NCBI RefSeq assembly: GCF_005876855.1
Contig: NZ_QLAE01000008.1
Span: 1-64,000, forward strand
Direction: 5' to 3'
Origin: Stutzerimonas nosocomialis
GTDB taxonomy: Bacteria > Pseudomonadota > Gammaproteobacteria > Pseudomonadales > Pseudomonadaceae
Length of the DNA: 64,000 nt
Shown: positions 39,913-48,207 of the stretch, one piece after another
Layout: every line of letters begins with the position of its first letter
Position numbering within the stretch: position 1 is the first letter of the stretch
Made by a program: the position numbers and the translations under genes
The notes under the pieces: generated by a model
What the model was told of the DNA's origin: nothing
Databases searched by the model: none
The model's input: the letters and a program-made list of their open reading frames with translations, nothing else

Positions 39913-40791
39913 ATGATTGCGGGCAGTATGGTGGCACTGGTCACGCCCATGGATGCGCAGGGTGGTCTGGACTGGGACAGCCTGAGCAAGCTGGTGGATT
40001 TCCATTTGCAGGAAGGCACCAACGCAATCGTTGCGGTCGGTACCACCGGCGAGTCCGCCACGCTCGACGTCTCCGAGCATATCGAGGTGATCCGTCGCGT
40101 CGTCGACCAGGTCAACGGTCGTATCCCGGTCATCGCCGGAACGGGCGCCAACTCCACCCGTGAGGCGGTCGAGCTCACCGAGAACGCCAGGAGCGCCGGC
40201 GCCGACGCCTGCCTGCTTGTAACCCCGTATTACAACAAGCCGACCCAGGAAGGGCTCTACCTGCACTTCCGTCATATCGCCGAGGCCGTGGCGATTCCGC
40301 AGATTCTCTACAACGTGCCCGGCCGCACCGCCTGCGACATGCTCCCTGAAACAGTCGAGCGTCTGTCGAAGGTCCCGAACATCATCGGCATCAAGGAAGC
40401 GACCGGCGACCTCGGCCGCGCGCGCGATATCCTCGACCGCGTGTCCGAGGACTTCCTCGTCTACTCCGGCGACGACGCCACGGCCGTCGAGCTGATGCTG
40501 ATGGGCGGCAAGGGCAACATCTCGGTGACCGCCAACGTCGCCCCGCGTGCCATGAGCGAGCTGTGTGCGGCGGCCATGGCCGGTGATGCCGAAACCGCAC
40601 GCGCCATCCACCAGCGTCTGATGCCGCTGCACCAGCAGCTGTTCATCGAGGCCAACCCGATTCCGGTGAAGTGGGCCTTGCACGAGATGGGCCTGATGCC
40701 CGACGGCATCCGCCTGCCGTTGACCTGGCTGAGCCCGCGTTGCCAGGAGCCGCTGCGTCAGGCAATGCGCGATTCCGGTGTACTGGTTTGA
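39913..40791 (+). CDS. dapA: 4-hydroxy-tetrahydrodipicolinate synthase
   Basis: 292 aa TIM barrel. Schiff-base lysine K161 (GIKEATGD), Y133 (LYNVPGRTA), T44-T45 (GTTGES) and Y107 are all present. First committed step to lysine and diaminopimelate from pyruvate and aspartate semialdehyde. AGGAG precedes the ATG. bamC follows after 17 bp. Confidence 0.97.
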   Translation: MIAGSMVALVTPMDAQGGLDWDSLSKLVDFHLQEGTNAIVAVGTTGESATLDVSEHIEVIRRVVDQVNGRIPVIAGTGANSTREAVELTENARSAGADACLLVTPYYNKPTQEGLYLHFRHIAEAVAIPQILYNVPGRTACDMLPETVERLSKVPNIIGIKEATGDLGRARDILDRVSEDFLVYSGDDATAVELMLMGGKGNISVTANVAPRAMSELCAAAMAGDAETARAIHQRLMPLHQQLFIEANPIPVKWALHEMGLMPDGIRLPLTWLSPRCQEPLRQAMRDSGVLV

Positions 40792-40808
40792 ACGATAAGG
40801 GAATACCC

Positions 40809-41909
40809 ATGAAGCGATTGGCCGGTTTCTCGACCCTGGCGGTGATCATCGCCAGCACCAGCGGCTGCGGCTGGCTCTGGGGTGACGATGGCTATTTCCG
40901 GGACCGCGGCAATGACTACCTGGCGGCCCGGCAGACGGCGCCGATGCAGGTGCCGCCCGGCAGCCAGGTTCGCCCGGTCGAGCCGTTGTTGCCGATCCCG
41001 CGCAACGTCGCCGACTCGCACGCCTCCAGCGACTACGAAATACCGCGCCCGCAGCGCCTGCAAGTGGCCGCCGAAGCCAGCGAGTTCAGCCTGCAGCGCT
41101 CCGGCGACTCGCGCTGGCTGATCGCCATGCGCACTCCTTCCCAGGTCTGGCCCGCCGCGCGTCAGTTCTTCATCGACAACGGTTTCGAAATCGCCGAAGA
41201 ACGGCCGCAGACCGGTGAATTCGTCACTGCCTGGCAGACTCGCGAGCAGATCGACTCGACCCTGGCCCGCAGCCTCGGCATGCGCAACGACGAGTCGCGC
41301 TTTCGCGTACGGATAGAGCCGGGCGTGCAGAGCAACACCAGCGAGATCTTCGTGGTCAGCGCGCAGCGTCCCGCCGGCAGTACGGCGGACGTGGCCTGGA
41401 CCGACCGTTCGGTGAACACCAGCCTCGATGCCGCTCTGCTCGACGAACTGCGCACCGGCCTGGCTCGTTCCTCCGAGCAGGGTGGTTCGGTGTCGCTGCT
41501 GGCCGAGCGTGACTTCGATGCGCCGGGCCGGGTGAGCCTCGGCGAGGACGGCAACGGCAACCCGGTGCTGCAGCTGGAAAGCGATTTCGATCGCGCCTGG
41601 TCGCGCATCGGCCGTGCCCTCGAGGCCGCCGATATCCGCATCGATGACCTCGACCGCAGCCTGGGTGTGTATTACGTGAACCTGGCCGAAGGCGCCCAGC
41701 GCCCCGAGGAGTCGCGTGGCTTCTTCTCGCGCCTGTTCCGCCGTGGTCCGTCGCAGGAAGACATCGATGCGCGCGCCGAGCGCTACCAGGTGCGCATCAC
41801 CACGGTGAGCGGCAGCGCCCAGGTGACCGTCGAGCGCAACATCAACACCGTTGCGCCGAGCGACATCGCGCGGCGTGTGCTCACCCAGCTTCAGGACAAC
41901 CTCGGTTAA
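40809..41909 (+). CDS. bamC: Outer membrane assembly lipoprotein BamC (NlpB)
   Basis: 366 aa. Lipoprotein signal with C20 (STSGC), a flexible N-terminal stretch, and two helix-grip domains (about 90-210 and 225-345). Part of the BAM complex that inserts barrels. The dapA-bamC operon is standard for gammaproteobacteria. Confidence 0.95.
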   Translation: MKRLAGFSTLAVIIASTSGCGWLWGDDGYFRDRGNDYLAARQTAPMQVPPGSQVRPVEPLLPIPRNVADSHASSDYEIPRPQRLQVAAEASEFSLQRSGDSRWLIAMRTPSQVWPAARQFFIDNGFEIAEERPQTGEFVTAWQTREQIDSTLARSLGMRNDESRFRVRIEPGVQSNTSEIFVVSAQRPAGSTADVAWTDRSVNTSLDAALLDELRTGLARSSEQGGSVSLLAERDFDAPGRVSLGEDGNGNPVLQLESDFDRAWSRIGRALEAADIRIDDLDRSLGVYYVNLAEGAQRPEESRGFFSRLFRRGPSQEDIDARAERYQVRITTVSGSAQVTVERNINTVAPSDIARRVLTQLQDNLG

Positions 41910-41933
41910 GCCAGCGCAACGGCCACCGAGCAG

Positions 41934-41970
41934 ATAGGCGAAACCCTTTGGGTTTCGCCTATTTCATTTC
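41934..41970 (+). terminator. Terminator of dapA-bamC
   Basis: ATAGGCGAAACCC (41934-41946) - TTT - GGGTTTCGCCTAT (41950-41962), a perfect 13-bp stem, followed by TTCATTTC. Confidence 0.9.
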
Positions 41971-42046
41971 AACGCGCCGCAGCTCGCCCGAACGCCTGGC
42001 ATGGCCAGGATCGCCTGGCGGCTTCGCACGCTACCGGGACATCGAC

Positions 42047-42916
42047 ATGACCGCACCGACCCAGCTCAGCCTCAAGAAGATCTACTCCGGCAAGGTACGC
42101 GACCTCTACGAGATCGACGCCAACCGGATGCTCATGGTGGCGACCGATCGCCTCTCGGCGTTCGACGTGATCCTCGCCGAGCCGATTCCCGAGAAGGGCA
42201 AGATCCTCACCGCGATCTCCAACTTCTGGTTCGACAAGCTTTCGGGCATGGTGCCGAACCACTTCACCGGCGATCGCGTCGAGGACGTGGTGCCGGCCGA
42301 AGAGCTGCCGCTGGTCGAGGGCAGGGCCGTGGTGGCCAAGCGACTCAAGCCGGTCGCGGTCGAGGCCATCGTGCGCGGCTACATCGTCGGTTCGGGCTGG
42401 AAGGAATATCAGCGCAGCGGCACTGTCTGCGGCATCGAACTGCCCGCGGGCCTCAAGGAGGCCGCCAAGCTGCCCCAGCCGATCTTCACGCCGTCGACCA
42501 AGGCGGCGGTCGGCGACCACGACGAGAACATCTCCTTCGAACAGTGCGAGGCCATCATCGGCAAGGAGCTGGCGGCCAAGGTCCGCGACACCTCGATCGC
42601 CCTCTACAGCGCTGCGGTGGAATACGCAGCGACCCGGGGCATCATCATCGCCGACACCAAGTTCGAATTCGGCCTGGACGAGAACGGCACGCTGACGCTG
42701 ATGGACGAAGTCCTCACGCCCGACTCCAGCCGCTTCTGGCCCGCCGACAGCTACGAAGAAGGGCGCAACCCGCCGAGCTTCGACAAGCAGTTCGTCCGCG
42801 ACTGGCTCGAGAGCACCGGCTGGAACAAGCAGCCACCGGCACCGGCCGTCCCGGCCGTGGTCGCGCAGAAGACCGCCGACAAGTACCGCGAAGCGCTGAC
42901 CCGTCTGACGCGCTGA
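42047..42916 (+). CDS. purC: SAICAR synthase PurC, long (about 290 aa) class
   Basis: 289 aa. SAICAR synthase signatures: [11 protein letters not shown] (ATP loop), [29 protein letters not shown] and [12 protein letters not shown]. It makes SAICAR from CAIR and aspartate. The gene is the long class, common in betaproteobacteria and yeast-like enzymes, whereas the PurC I recall from this locus in P. aeruginosa (PA1013) is the 236-aa class starting MEKREELYRGKAK. A weak ribosome site precedes the ATG. Confidence 0.94.
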   Translation: MTAPTQLSLKKIYSGKVRDLYEIDANRMLMVATDRLSAFDVILAEPIPEKGKILTAISNFWFDKLSGMVPNHFTGDRVEDVVPAEELPLVEGRAVVAKRLKPVAVEAIVRGYIVGSGWKEYQRSGTVCGIELPAGLKEAAKLPQPIFTPSTKAAVGDHDENISFEQCEAIIGKELAAKVRDTSIALYSAAVEYAATRGIIIADTKFEFGLDENGTLTLMDEVLTPDSSRFWPADSYEEGRNPPSFDKQFVRDWLESTGWNKQPPAPAVPAVVAQKTADKYREALTRLTR

Positions 42917-42988
42917 TACCCACATACCGGAGGTGGCTGCTTGGCAGCCGCAACCTGCTGAAAAGGGTAAAAAAATAGCGGTTCGGGG

Positions 42989-43017
42989 TTCGACAAACGC
43001 ATCCGAGCTGATATGAT
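42989..43017 (+). promoter_or_regulatory. Promoter of tRNA-Ser
   Basis: TTCGAC (42989-42994), 17-bp spacer, TATGAT (43012-43017), followed by a GCGCGCC discriminator typical of stringently controlled tRNA genes. Confidence 0.65.
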
Positions 43018-43027
43018 GCGCGCCGCT

Positions 43028-43117
43028 GGAGAGATGCCGGAGTGGCCGAACGGGACGGATTCGAAATCCGTTGTACCCTCGCGGGTACCTAGGGTTCAAA
43101 TCCCTATCTCTCCGCCA
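43028..43117 (+). tRNA. tRNA-Ser (anticodon CGA)
   Basis: 90 nt class II tRNA. Acceptor GGAGAGA pairs with the 3' part before GCCA; anticodon stem ACGGA/TCCGT with loop TTCGAAA (anticodon CGA); long variable arm (TACCCTCGCGGGTA); T arm AGGG-TTCAAAT-CCCT; encoded CCA. It marks the left edge of the catabolic gene island. Confidence 0.96.
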
Positions 43118-43133
43118 TTATCAAGAACGACTG

Positions 43134-43168
43134 AGCCCCGCCGCACTAAGCATGCAGCGGGGCTTTTT
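43134..43168 (+). terminator. Terminator of tRNA-Ser
   Basis: AGCCCCGC (43134-43141) pairs with GCGGGGCT (43157-43164), followed by TTTTT. Confidence 0.88.
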
Positions 43169-43255
43169 CGTTTTTGGGTGTTGGTGACACCGTGATCGTC
43201 ATCTAAGAATTCATCGCAGCCCGTGATGGGTGAGCTACCCAGCGCCCCTCTCAGC

Positions 43256-44119
43256 TCATTCCCTGTCGCTTGCGCGGTAGCTGTCCACCACCCGGCGGTA
43301 CTGGCTCGGTGAGGCGCCGATGTGTTGGCGGAAGAAGCGGGTGAAGTGGCCCTGCTCGGAGAAGCCAAGATTCTCGGCGAGCTGGCCGAGCGTGCCGCTG
43401 CGCTCGCGTTCCAGCCAGAGGAAGGCGCGGCGCATGCGGGCGTCGTTGACCATGAGGGTCGGCGTCATGCCGGTGTCCTGGCGGAACAGGGTGAAGAAGT
43501 GCGCGCGCGACAGGCCGGCGGCCTGCGCGGCGTTGGTGAGGCAGTCCGGGTCGTCGAGGTGGTTCTGCAGGTAGTCGCAGGCACGGCGGATGCGGGCGTC
43601 GCGAAAGCCCTGGCGGACCTGCGCGCCGAGGCGGCGCAGCTGCTTCCATTGTGAGTAGTCCTCGATCAGTTCGATGAGGAAGTCGAACAGCAGGAATTCG
43701 ATACGCTCGCGCGGCACTAGGCCGATGCTGCAGGCCTCGGCGATCAGATGGTCGGCCATCGCCCGGTTCTTGCTATTGAGTTCGATGCACGGCTGGGCGA
43801 AGAAGCCCGGGTGCGCGCTGAGCGAGAGCGACTGCTGCGCCTCGGCCAGCCAGGCCGGCTCGATGTAGAGCGCGAGGATCTGGGTCTGCTCGGCGCCGGG
43901 CTGGTAGTCGTAGTAGTGCGGCTGCCAGGCGTTGACGAGCACCGCGCAGCGATCGGTCAGCGGCACCTGGCGGCCGTTGACGTTGAAGAAGGTGTCCGCC
44001 CCGGAGGCCTTTACCAGCACATGGCACTCGTGGTGCGAGTGAGTGACCAGGGGGCGGTCCATGTCGAGCAAGGCGACCCGCCCGAATTTGCCGTGAAAGA
44101 CGCGTTGTGCCGTGGACAT
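43256..44119 (-). CDS. AraC-family transcriptional regulator
   Basis: 287 aa. N-terminal cupin sensing domain (HSHHECHVLVKASG near residues 27-40) and a C-terminal double HTH (about 185-285: LTNAAQAAGLSRAHFFTLFR and GFSEQGHFTRFFRQHIGASPSQYRR). It starts 2 bp after the MobA-like gene ends, so it belongs to the xdhC operon. AraC-type regulators are reported for furoate gene sets in P. putida; a role in controlling the island is inferred. Confidence 0.9.
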   Translation of the reverse strand: MSTAQRVFHGKFGRVALLDMDRPLVTHSHHECHVLVKASGADTFFNVNGRQVPLTDRCAVLVNAWQPHYYDYQPGAEQTQILALYIEPAWLAEAQQSLSLSAHPGFFAQPCIELNSKNRAMADHLIAEACSIGLVPRERIEFLLFDFLIELIEDYSQWKQLRRLGAQVRQGFRDARIRRACDYLQNHLDDPDCLTNAAQAAGLSRAHFFTLFRQDTGMTPTLMVNDARMRRAFLWLERERSGTLGQLAENLGFSEQGHFTRFFRQHIGASPSQYRRVVDSYRASDRE

Positions 44120-44121
44120 CG

Positions 44122-44742
44122 CTAGCTCCTTGCGGGTCGGTGGGGGGAAGGAGCGGGCGCCGCGCGCCCGTTAAGGTCGGTGGGCCGGTCGACGTCCAGC
44201 AGGATGCCGGAATCCTCGACCTGCACCGCCCGGTAATGATCGGCATGGCGGCGGATGAGGCCCCGCGCGCCCTCGTCGCCGTCGAGTTCGCACAATGCCG
44301 GCCAGAAGGTGCGGCCGAACAGCACCGGGTGCCCGGGCCGGCCATCATGGCACGGTTGCACGATGCGTGCGGCATCGGCCTCGGCGATCAGCCGGGCGCA
44401 GGTGTCGGGGCGGACCCAGGGCATGTCGCCGAGCAGCACCGCCAGCGCTTCGGCCGGGTGCGTGGCGAGCGCCGCGACGCCGGCCGCCAGGCTGGCGCCG
44501 AGGCCGCGTTCGGCTTGCGGCGTGTGCAGCACCCGGACCCGTAGCGGCAGGCGCAGGTCGTCGATCCGGTCGCCGTCGCGCAGCACCAGCAACAGGTCGT
44601 CGAAGGCCGCCGCGGCGTTTTCCAGGCTTGCCTCCAGCAGCGTGCGGCCGTCGGCCATGCGCGCGCGGCGCTTGTCGGCGCCAAAGCGGCTGGCGCGTCC
44701 GGCGGCCAGCATCAGGCCCACCACCTTCGCTTCAGAGCTCAT
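44122..44742 (-). CDS. Molybdenum cofactor nucleotidyltransferase (MobA/MocA-like)
   Basis: 206 aa with the NTP-transferase loop LMLAAGRASRFGADKR (10-25), VLLGDMPWV (metal-binding aspartate) and GHPVLFGRTFW. In relatives this loop uses CTP (MocA) to build the MCD cofactor of xanthine-oxidase-family enzymes. It overlaps xdhC by 11 bp, which supports service to the Mo hydroxylase at the right end of the island. Confidence 0.88.
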   Translation of the reverse strand: MSSEAKVVGLMLAAGRASRFGADKRRARMADGRTLLEASLENAAAAFDDLLLVLRDGDRIDDLRLPLRVRVLHTPQAERGLGASLAAGVAALATHPAEALAVLLGDMPWVRPDTCARLIAEADAARIVQPCHDGRPGHPVLFGRTFWPALCELDGDEGARGLIRRHADHYRAVQVEDSGILLDVDRPTDLNGRAAPAPSPHRPARS

Positions 44743-45700
44743 CACGGGCCTTGCCGTGGTAGACGCGCAGCACGTCGGCGACCACCGACAGGGCGATCTC
44801 GGCGGGTGCCTTGCTGCCGAGGTCGAGGCCGATGGGCATATGGATGCGGGCGATCTGCTCGGCCGACAGGCCGCCGACCCGTGCCAGGCGTTCGGCACGC
44901 CGTGCGGAGGTTTGCCGCGAACCCATGGCGCCGATGTAGAAGGCCGGCGTGCGCACCGCCTCCATCAGTGCGAGGTCGTCGATGCGCGGATCGTGGGTGA
45001 GGGCGACCACCGCGGTGGCCTCGTGGCAGTTGCCGGCGGCGATGAATTCCGACGGCAGCACCGGATGCCGGCGCACGCCCTCGAGCGGGCGCTGGTGCAT
45101 CTCCTCGCGTGGGTCGCAGGCGATCACCTCGCAGCCGATGGCGCGGGCGAAGCTGGCGCAGTATTCGGCCACCGGCGAGAGCCCGGCGAGGATCAGCCGC
45201 AACGCCGGGCCGATGCGCAGGCGCACGCGTTCGTTCTCCACCTGCGCCACCGCGCCGCCGCGGTCGTCGACAGCCAGGGCGAAGGCGCCGGTGGTCAGGT
45301 CCAGTTCGCGCACCTGCCGGCGCTGGCCGAGCAGGGCGTCGTACAGGCCCTGCAGGTGGTCGGCCCAGGCCGCATCGGCGGCACGGTATTCCACCAGGAC
45401 CTGGAGGATGCCGCCGCACGGCAGGCGCAGCCGCTGGCGCTCGTCGTCGCTCTCGCCGTAGCGGACGATCTGGGTCGGTGCGCGCAGTTCGCCGCGTGCC
45501 AGGCTGTCGAGGAAGGCCTCCTCGACGCAGCCGCCGGAGAGCGAGCCGACGTAGCGGCCGTCGGCCCGCGCCACCAGCATCGCGCCGGGGGCGCGCGGCG
45601 CCGAGCCGTAAGTGGAGAGCACGGTGCACAGCCAGACGGCGTGGCCTTCGCGGACCCACTGCAGGGCGGTTTCCACCACCTGAAGGTCGAGTTGGCGCAT
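44732..45700 (-). CDS. xdhC: XdhC/CoxI-family molybdenum enzyme maturation factor
   Basis: 322 aa. N-terminal XdhC_CoxI domain (STYGSAPRAPGAMLV, then GSLSGGCVEEAF) and C-terminal Rossmann domain (GALRLILAGLSP-like, then TAVVALTHDPRIDD, AFYIGAMGSRQT). XdhC binds the cofactor, promotes its sulfuration and hands it to the apo-enzyme. First gene of an xdhC-mocA-araC unit; 89 bp separate it from the divergent hydrolase gene, with a GGTTAACC palindrome at 45750-45757. Confidence 0.92.
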   Translation of the reverse strand: MRQLDLQVVETALQWVREGHAVWLCTVLSTYGSAPRAPGAMLVARADGRYVGSLSGGCVEEAFLDSLARGELRAPTQIVRYGESDDERQRLRLPCGGILQVLVEYRAADAAWADHLQGLYDALLGQRRQVRELDLTTGAFALAVDDRGGAVAQVENERVRLRIGPALRLILAGLSPVAEYCASFARAIGCEVIACDPREEMHQRPLEGVRRHPVLPSEFIAAGNCHEATAVVALTHDPRIDDLALMEAVRTPAFYIGAMGSRQTSARRAERLARVGGLSAEQIARIHMPIGLDLGSKAPAEIALSVVADVLRVYHGKARDEL

Positions 45701-45789
45701 TGTCAGAATCCCCGTGACGGAGGCGGTCGCCGGTGGCGCCGCGCAAATCGGTTAACCTTCGAGCCCTCAGTCAGACGGGCCTGCACTTC

Positions 45790-46569
45790 ATGACGCACCG
45801 ACACTACCTCGAGACCGAAGCCGCCAGGCTCGAATATCAGCACCTGCGCCTGCCCCATTCGACCGGCCCGACCCTCGTCCTGTTGCACGAGGGGCTCGGC
45901 AGCCTCGACCTGTGGAAGGACTTCCCGGCCGAGCTGGCCGAGGCCTGCGGCGCGTCGGTGCTGGCCTACAGCCGGCAGGGCTACGGGCGCTCCAGCCCGG
46001 TGCCGCTGCCGCGTCCGCTCGATTACCTCGGCGTGGATGGCCCGGACGAGCTCGGTCGGGTGCTCGACGGCCTGGGGCTCGAACAGGTGGTACTGGTCGG
46101 CCACAGCGACGGCGCCTCCATCGCGCTCGCCTACGCGGCCCGACAGGACCCGCGCGTGCGCGGCGTGGTGGTGCTGGCGCCGCACGTGGACGTCGAGCAG
46201 GCCTGCGTCGAGGGCGTGCGCCGCACGGTCAAGGCGTACGCCCGTGGCGACTTGCGCGAACGGCTGCACGCCTACCATGGCGACAACCTCGAGGGTGCCT
46301 TCCGCGGCTGGAGCGAGACCTGGCTGAACCCGGCCTTCGCCGCCTGGAACCTCTATCCGGAATTGCCGCGCATCCAGGTGCCGCTGCTGGCGATCCAGGG
46401 GCGGGAGGACGAGTTCGCCACTGCGGCGCAGCTGGAGATCATCGCCCGGGAAGTCGCCGGGCCCTGCCGCACGATGCTGCTCGAGCACTGCCGGCACTTC
46501 CCACAGAACCAGGCGCGCCCGAGGGTGCTGGCGCTGGTCGCAGAATTCCTGGCGACGCTGCCCCGCTGA
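45790..46569 (+). CDS. Alpha/beta-fold hydrolase
   Basis: 259 aa. Nucleophile S106 in VGHSDGAS, acid D207 in GREDEF, and H236 in CRHFPQ form the triad; the oxyanion segment is LHEGLGS (32-38). The only gene of the island on the plus strand. Members hydrolyse esters, lactones or thioesters. In a furoate route a lactone tautomer of 5-hydroxy-2-furoyl-CoA must be opened, so a lactonase role is conceivable but unproven. Confidence 0.85.
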   Translation: MTHRHYLETEAARLEYQHLRLPHSTGPTLVLLHEGLGSLDLWKDFPAELAEACGASVLAYSRQGYGRSSPVPLPRPLDYLGVDGPDELGRVLDGLGLEQVVLVGHSDGASIALAYAARQDPRVRGVVVLAPHVDVEQACVEGVRRTVKAYARGDLRERLHAYHGDNLEGAFRGWSETWLNPAFAAWNLYPELPRIQVPLLAIQGREDEFATAAQLEIIAREVAGPCRTMLLEHCRHFPQNQARPRVLALVAEFLATLPR

Positions 46570-46616
46570 AGGCTGGCGCGGCCTGGGATGGCGGGTGGGG
46601 GGCGGGTGCATGAGGG

Positions 46617-47258
46617 TCAGCGCTCGCGGCTCATCGCCTCGACCTCGTCGAGGGTCGGCAGGTCTTCCGGCGTCTCGCGCCAGCGCCTGACCACGCCGAG
46701 CTCGATGTCGAACAGGTCGAGCACGCGGCCGAGGGTATGGTCGACCATCTCCGCCAGCGACGCCGGCCTGGCATAGAAGGCCGGCACCGGCGGGGCGATG
46801 ATGGCGCCGAGTTCGGCCAGTTCGGTCATGGTGCGCAGGTGGTTCCGGTGCAGCGGCGTCTCGCGCACCATCAGCACCAGGCGCCGGCGTTCCTTGAGGA
46901 TCACGTCGGCGGCGCGGGTCAGCAGGGTGGAGGTCACGCCGCTGGCGATCTCCGACATCGAGCGCACCGAGCAGGGCGCGACGATCATGCCCATGGTCTT
47001 GAACGAGCCGCTGGCGATGGCCGCGCCGATGTCCTGGTTGGAATAGCACACGGTGGCCATCGGCTTGAGCTGCGACCAGGACAGCCCGGTCTCGTGGGCC
47101 AGCGTGATCAGCGCCGACTTGGACACCACCAGGTGGGTCTCGATCGGCGTGTCGCGCAGCAGCTCCAGCAGGCGCACGCCGTAGATCGCGCCGGACGCGC
47201 CGGAAATGCCGATGACGAGCCGCTGCGGGCGGGGACTAGCTGAGTTCATGGTCTGCAT
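46617..47258 (-). CDS. ubiX: UbiX-type flavin prenyltransferase
   Basis: 213 aa, Rossmann-like fold. GISGASGAIYG (FMN loop), then VVSKSALITLAHETG and the aromatic-rich LVLMVRETPLHRNHLRTM typical of UbiX/Pad1. It makes prenyl-FMN from FMN and DMAP, the cofactor of UbiD decarboxylases such as the one at 49884-51320. The start overlaps the LysR stop. It is likely a dedicated copy, since ubiquinone synthesis normally has its own ubiX. Confidence 0.93.
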   Translation of the reverse strand: MQTMNSASPRPQRLVIGISGASGAIYGVRLLELLRDTPIETHLVVSKSALITLAHETGLSWSQLKPMATVCYSNQDIGAAIASGSFKTMGMIVAPCSVRSMSEIASGVTSTLLTRAADVILKERRRLVLMVRETPLHRNHLRTMTELAELGAIIAPPVPAFYARPASLAEMVDHTLGRVLDLFDIELGVVRRWRETPEDLPTLDEVEAMSRER

Positions 47259-48186
47259 CCTGGAGGGCGCCTTCCTTGTAGAAGTGGATGGCGTTGAGCG
47301 CGGTGGCCAGTGTCTTGCTGATGATGTCGATGAACAGGGTCGCCGCCGGGGTCAACGGGCGGCGGCTGTCGTGCACGCAGACCATGCGCCGGGTGATGCC
47401 CGGGGCGGCCAGCGGATAGGCGCGCAGCGCGCCTTCCTCGAGGCCGCGCTGCAGCACGGTGGCCGGCAGCACGCTGATCCAGTCGCTGCGGCGCAGGAAG
47501 CTCTCGATCACCGTGAGGTCGTCGAGCTCGAGGTGCGGTGCCAGCTCCAGGCCCTGGGCGGCCAGCGCCTGGTCGATGACCATGCGCAGGCCGTGGCGGC
47601 GCGACGGCAGCACCAGCTTGAGTTCGCCCAGCGCGGCGAGCGGCACCGGCGTCGGCATGCGCAGGCGGGTGGTGGCGCCGGTGGCCACCAGCAGCTCCTC
47701 GTCGAGGATGTCCATGCGGTGCAGGTGTTCCTGCTGGAAGCTCTGGTTGATCACCGCGAAGTCCAGCGCGCCGGACAGCACGCGGTCGATCAGGTCCTGG
47801 CTGTAGCCGTAGCTGACCTGCAGCTCGACGTCCGGGTGGTGTTCGACGAAGTAGGCCAGGGTGCTGGCCAGCGCCTGGTTGGCCGCCGAGGCGATCAGCC
47901 CGGCGTTGATCCGCCCGCCGATCTCGCCGCTGCGGTCGATCAGCGTCTGCCGTGCCTCGAGCAGCTCGCCGAGGATCGGCATGAACAGCCGGTAGGCCTG
48001 CACGCCAGCCTCGGTCGGCGTCATGCCCTTGGGCGTGCGCTCGAACAGCGGCTGGCCGAGTTCCTCTTCCAGTTTGGCGATCTGCATCGACAGGGCGGGC
48101 TGGACGATGTTCAGCCGCTGCGCCGCCTTGGTCACCGACCCTTCCTCGTACAGACAGGTGAAGTACTTCAGCTGGCGCAGTTCCAT
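47236..48186 (-). CDS. LysR-family transcriptional regulator
   Basis: 316 aa. N-terminal winged HTH (MELRQLKYFTCLYEEGSVTK onward) and a C-terminal effector-binding domain. Its start is 21 bp after the aldehyde dehydrogenase stop on the same strand, and it overlaps ubiX. It is the best candidate to bind the two matching operator-like sites at 51381-51408 and 56662-56689. The effector is likely the imported acid or a pathway intermediate. Confidence 0.92.
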   Translation of the reverse strand: MELRQLKYFTCLYEEGSVTKAAQRLNIVQPALSMQIAKLEEELGQPLFERTPKGMTPTEAGVQAYRLFMPILGELLEARQTLIDRSGEIGGRINAGLIASAANQALASTLAYFVEHHPDVELQVSYGYSQDLIDRVLSGALDFAVINQSFQQEHLHRMDILDEELLVATGATTRLRMPTPVPLAALGELKLVLPSRRHGLRMVIDQALAAQGLELAPHLELDDLTVIESFLRRSDWISVLPATVLQRGLEEGALRAYPLAAPGITRRMVCVHDSRRPLTPAATLFIDIISKTLATALNAIHFYKEGALQDADHELS

Positions 48187-48207
48187 CTCAACCTCGTCGA
48201 TGCCGGC

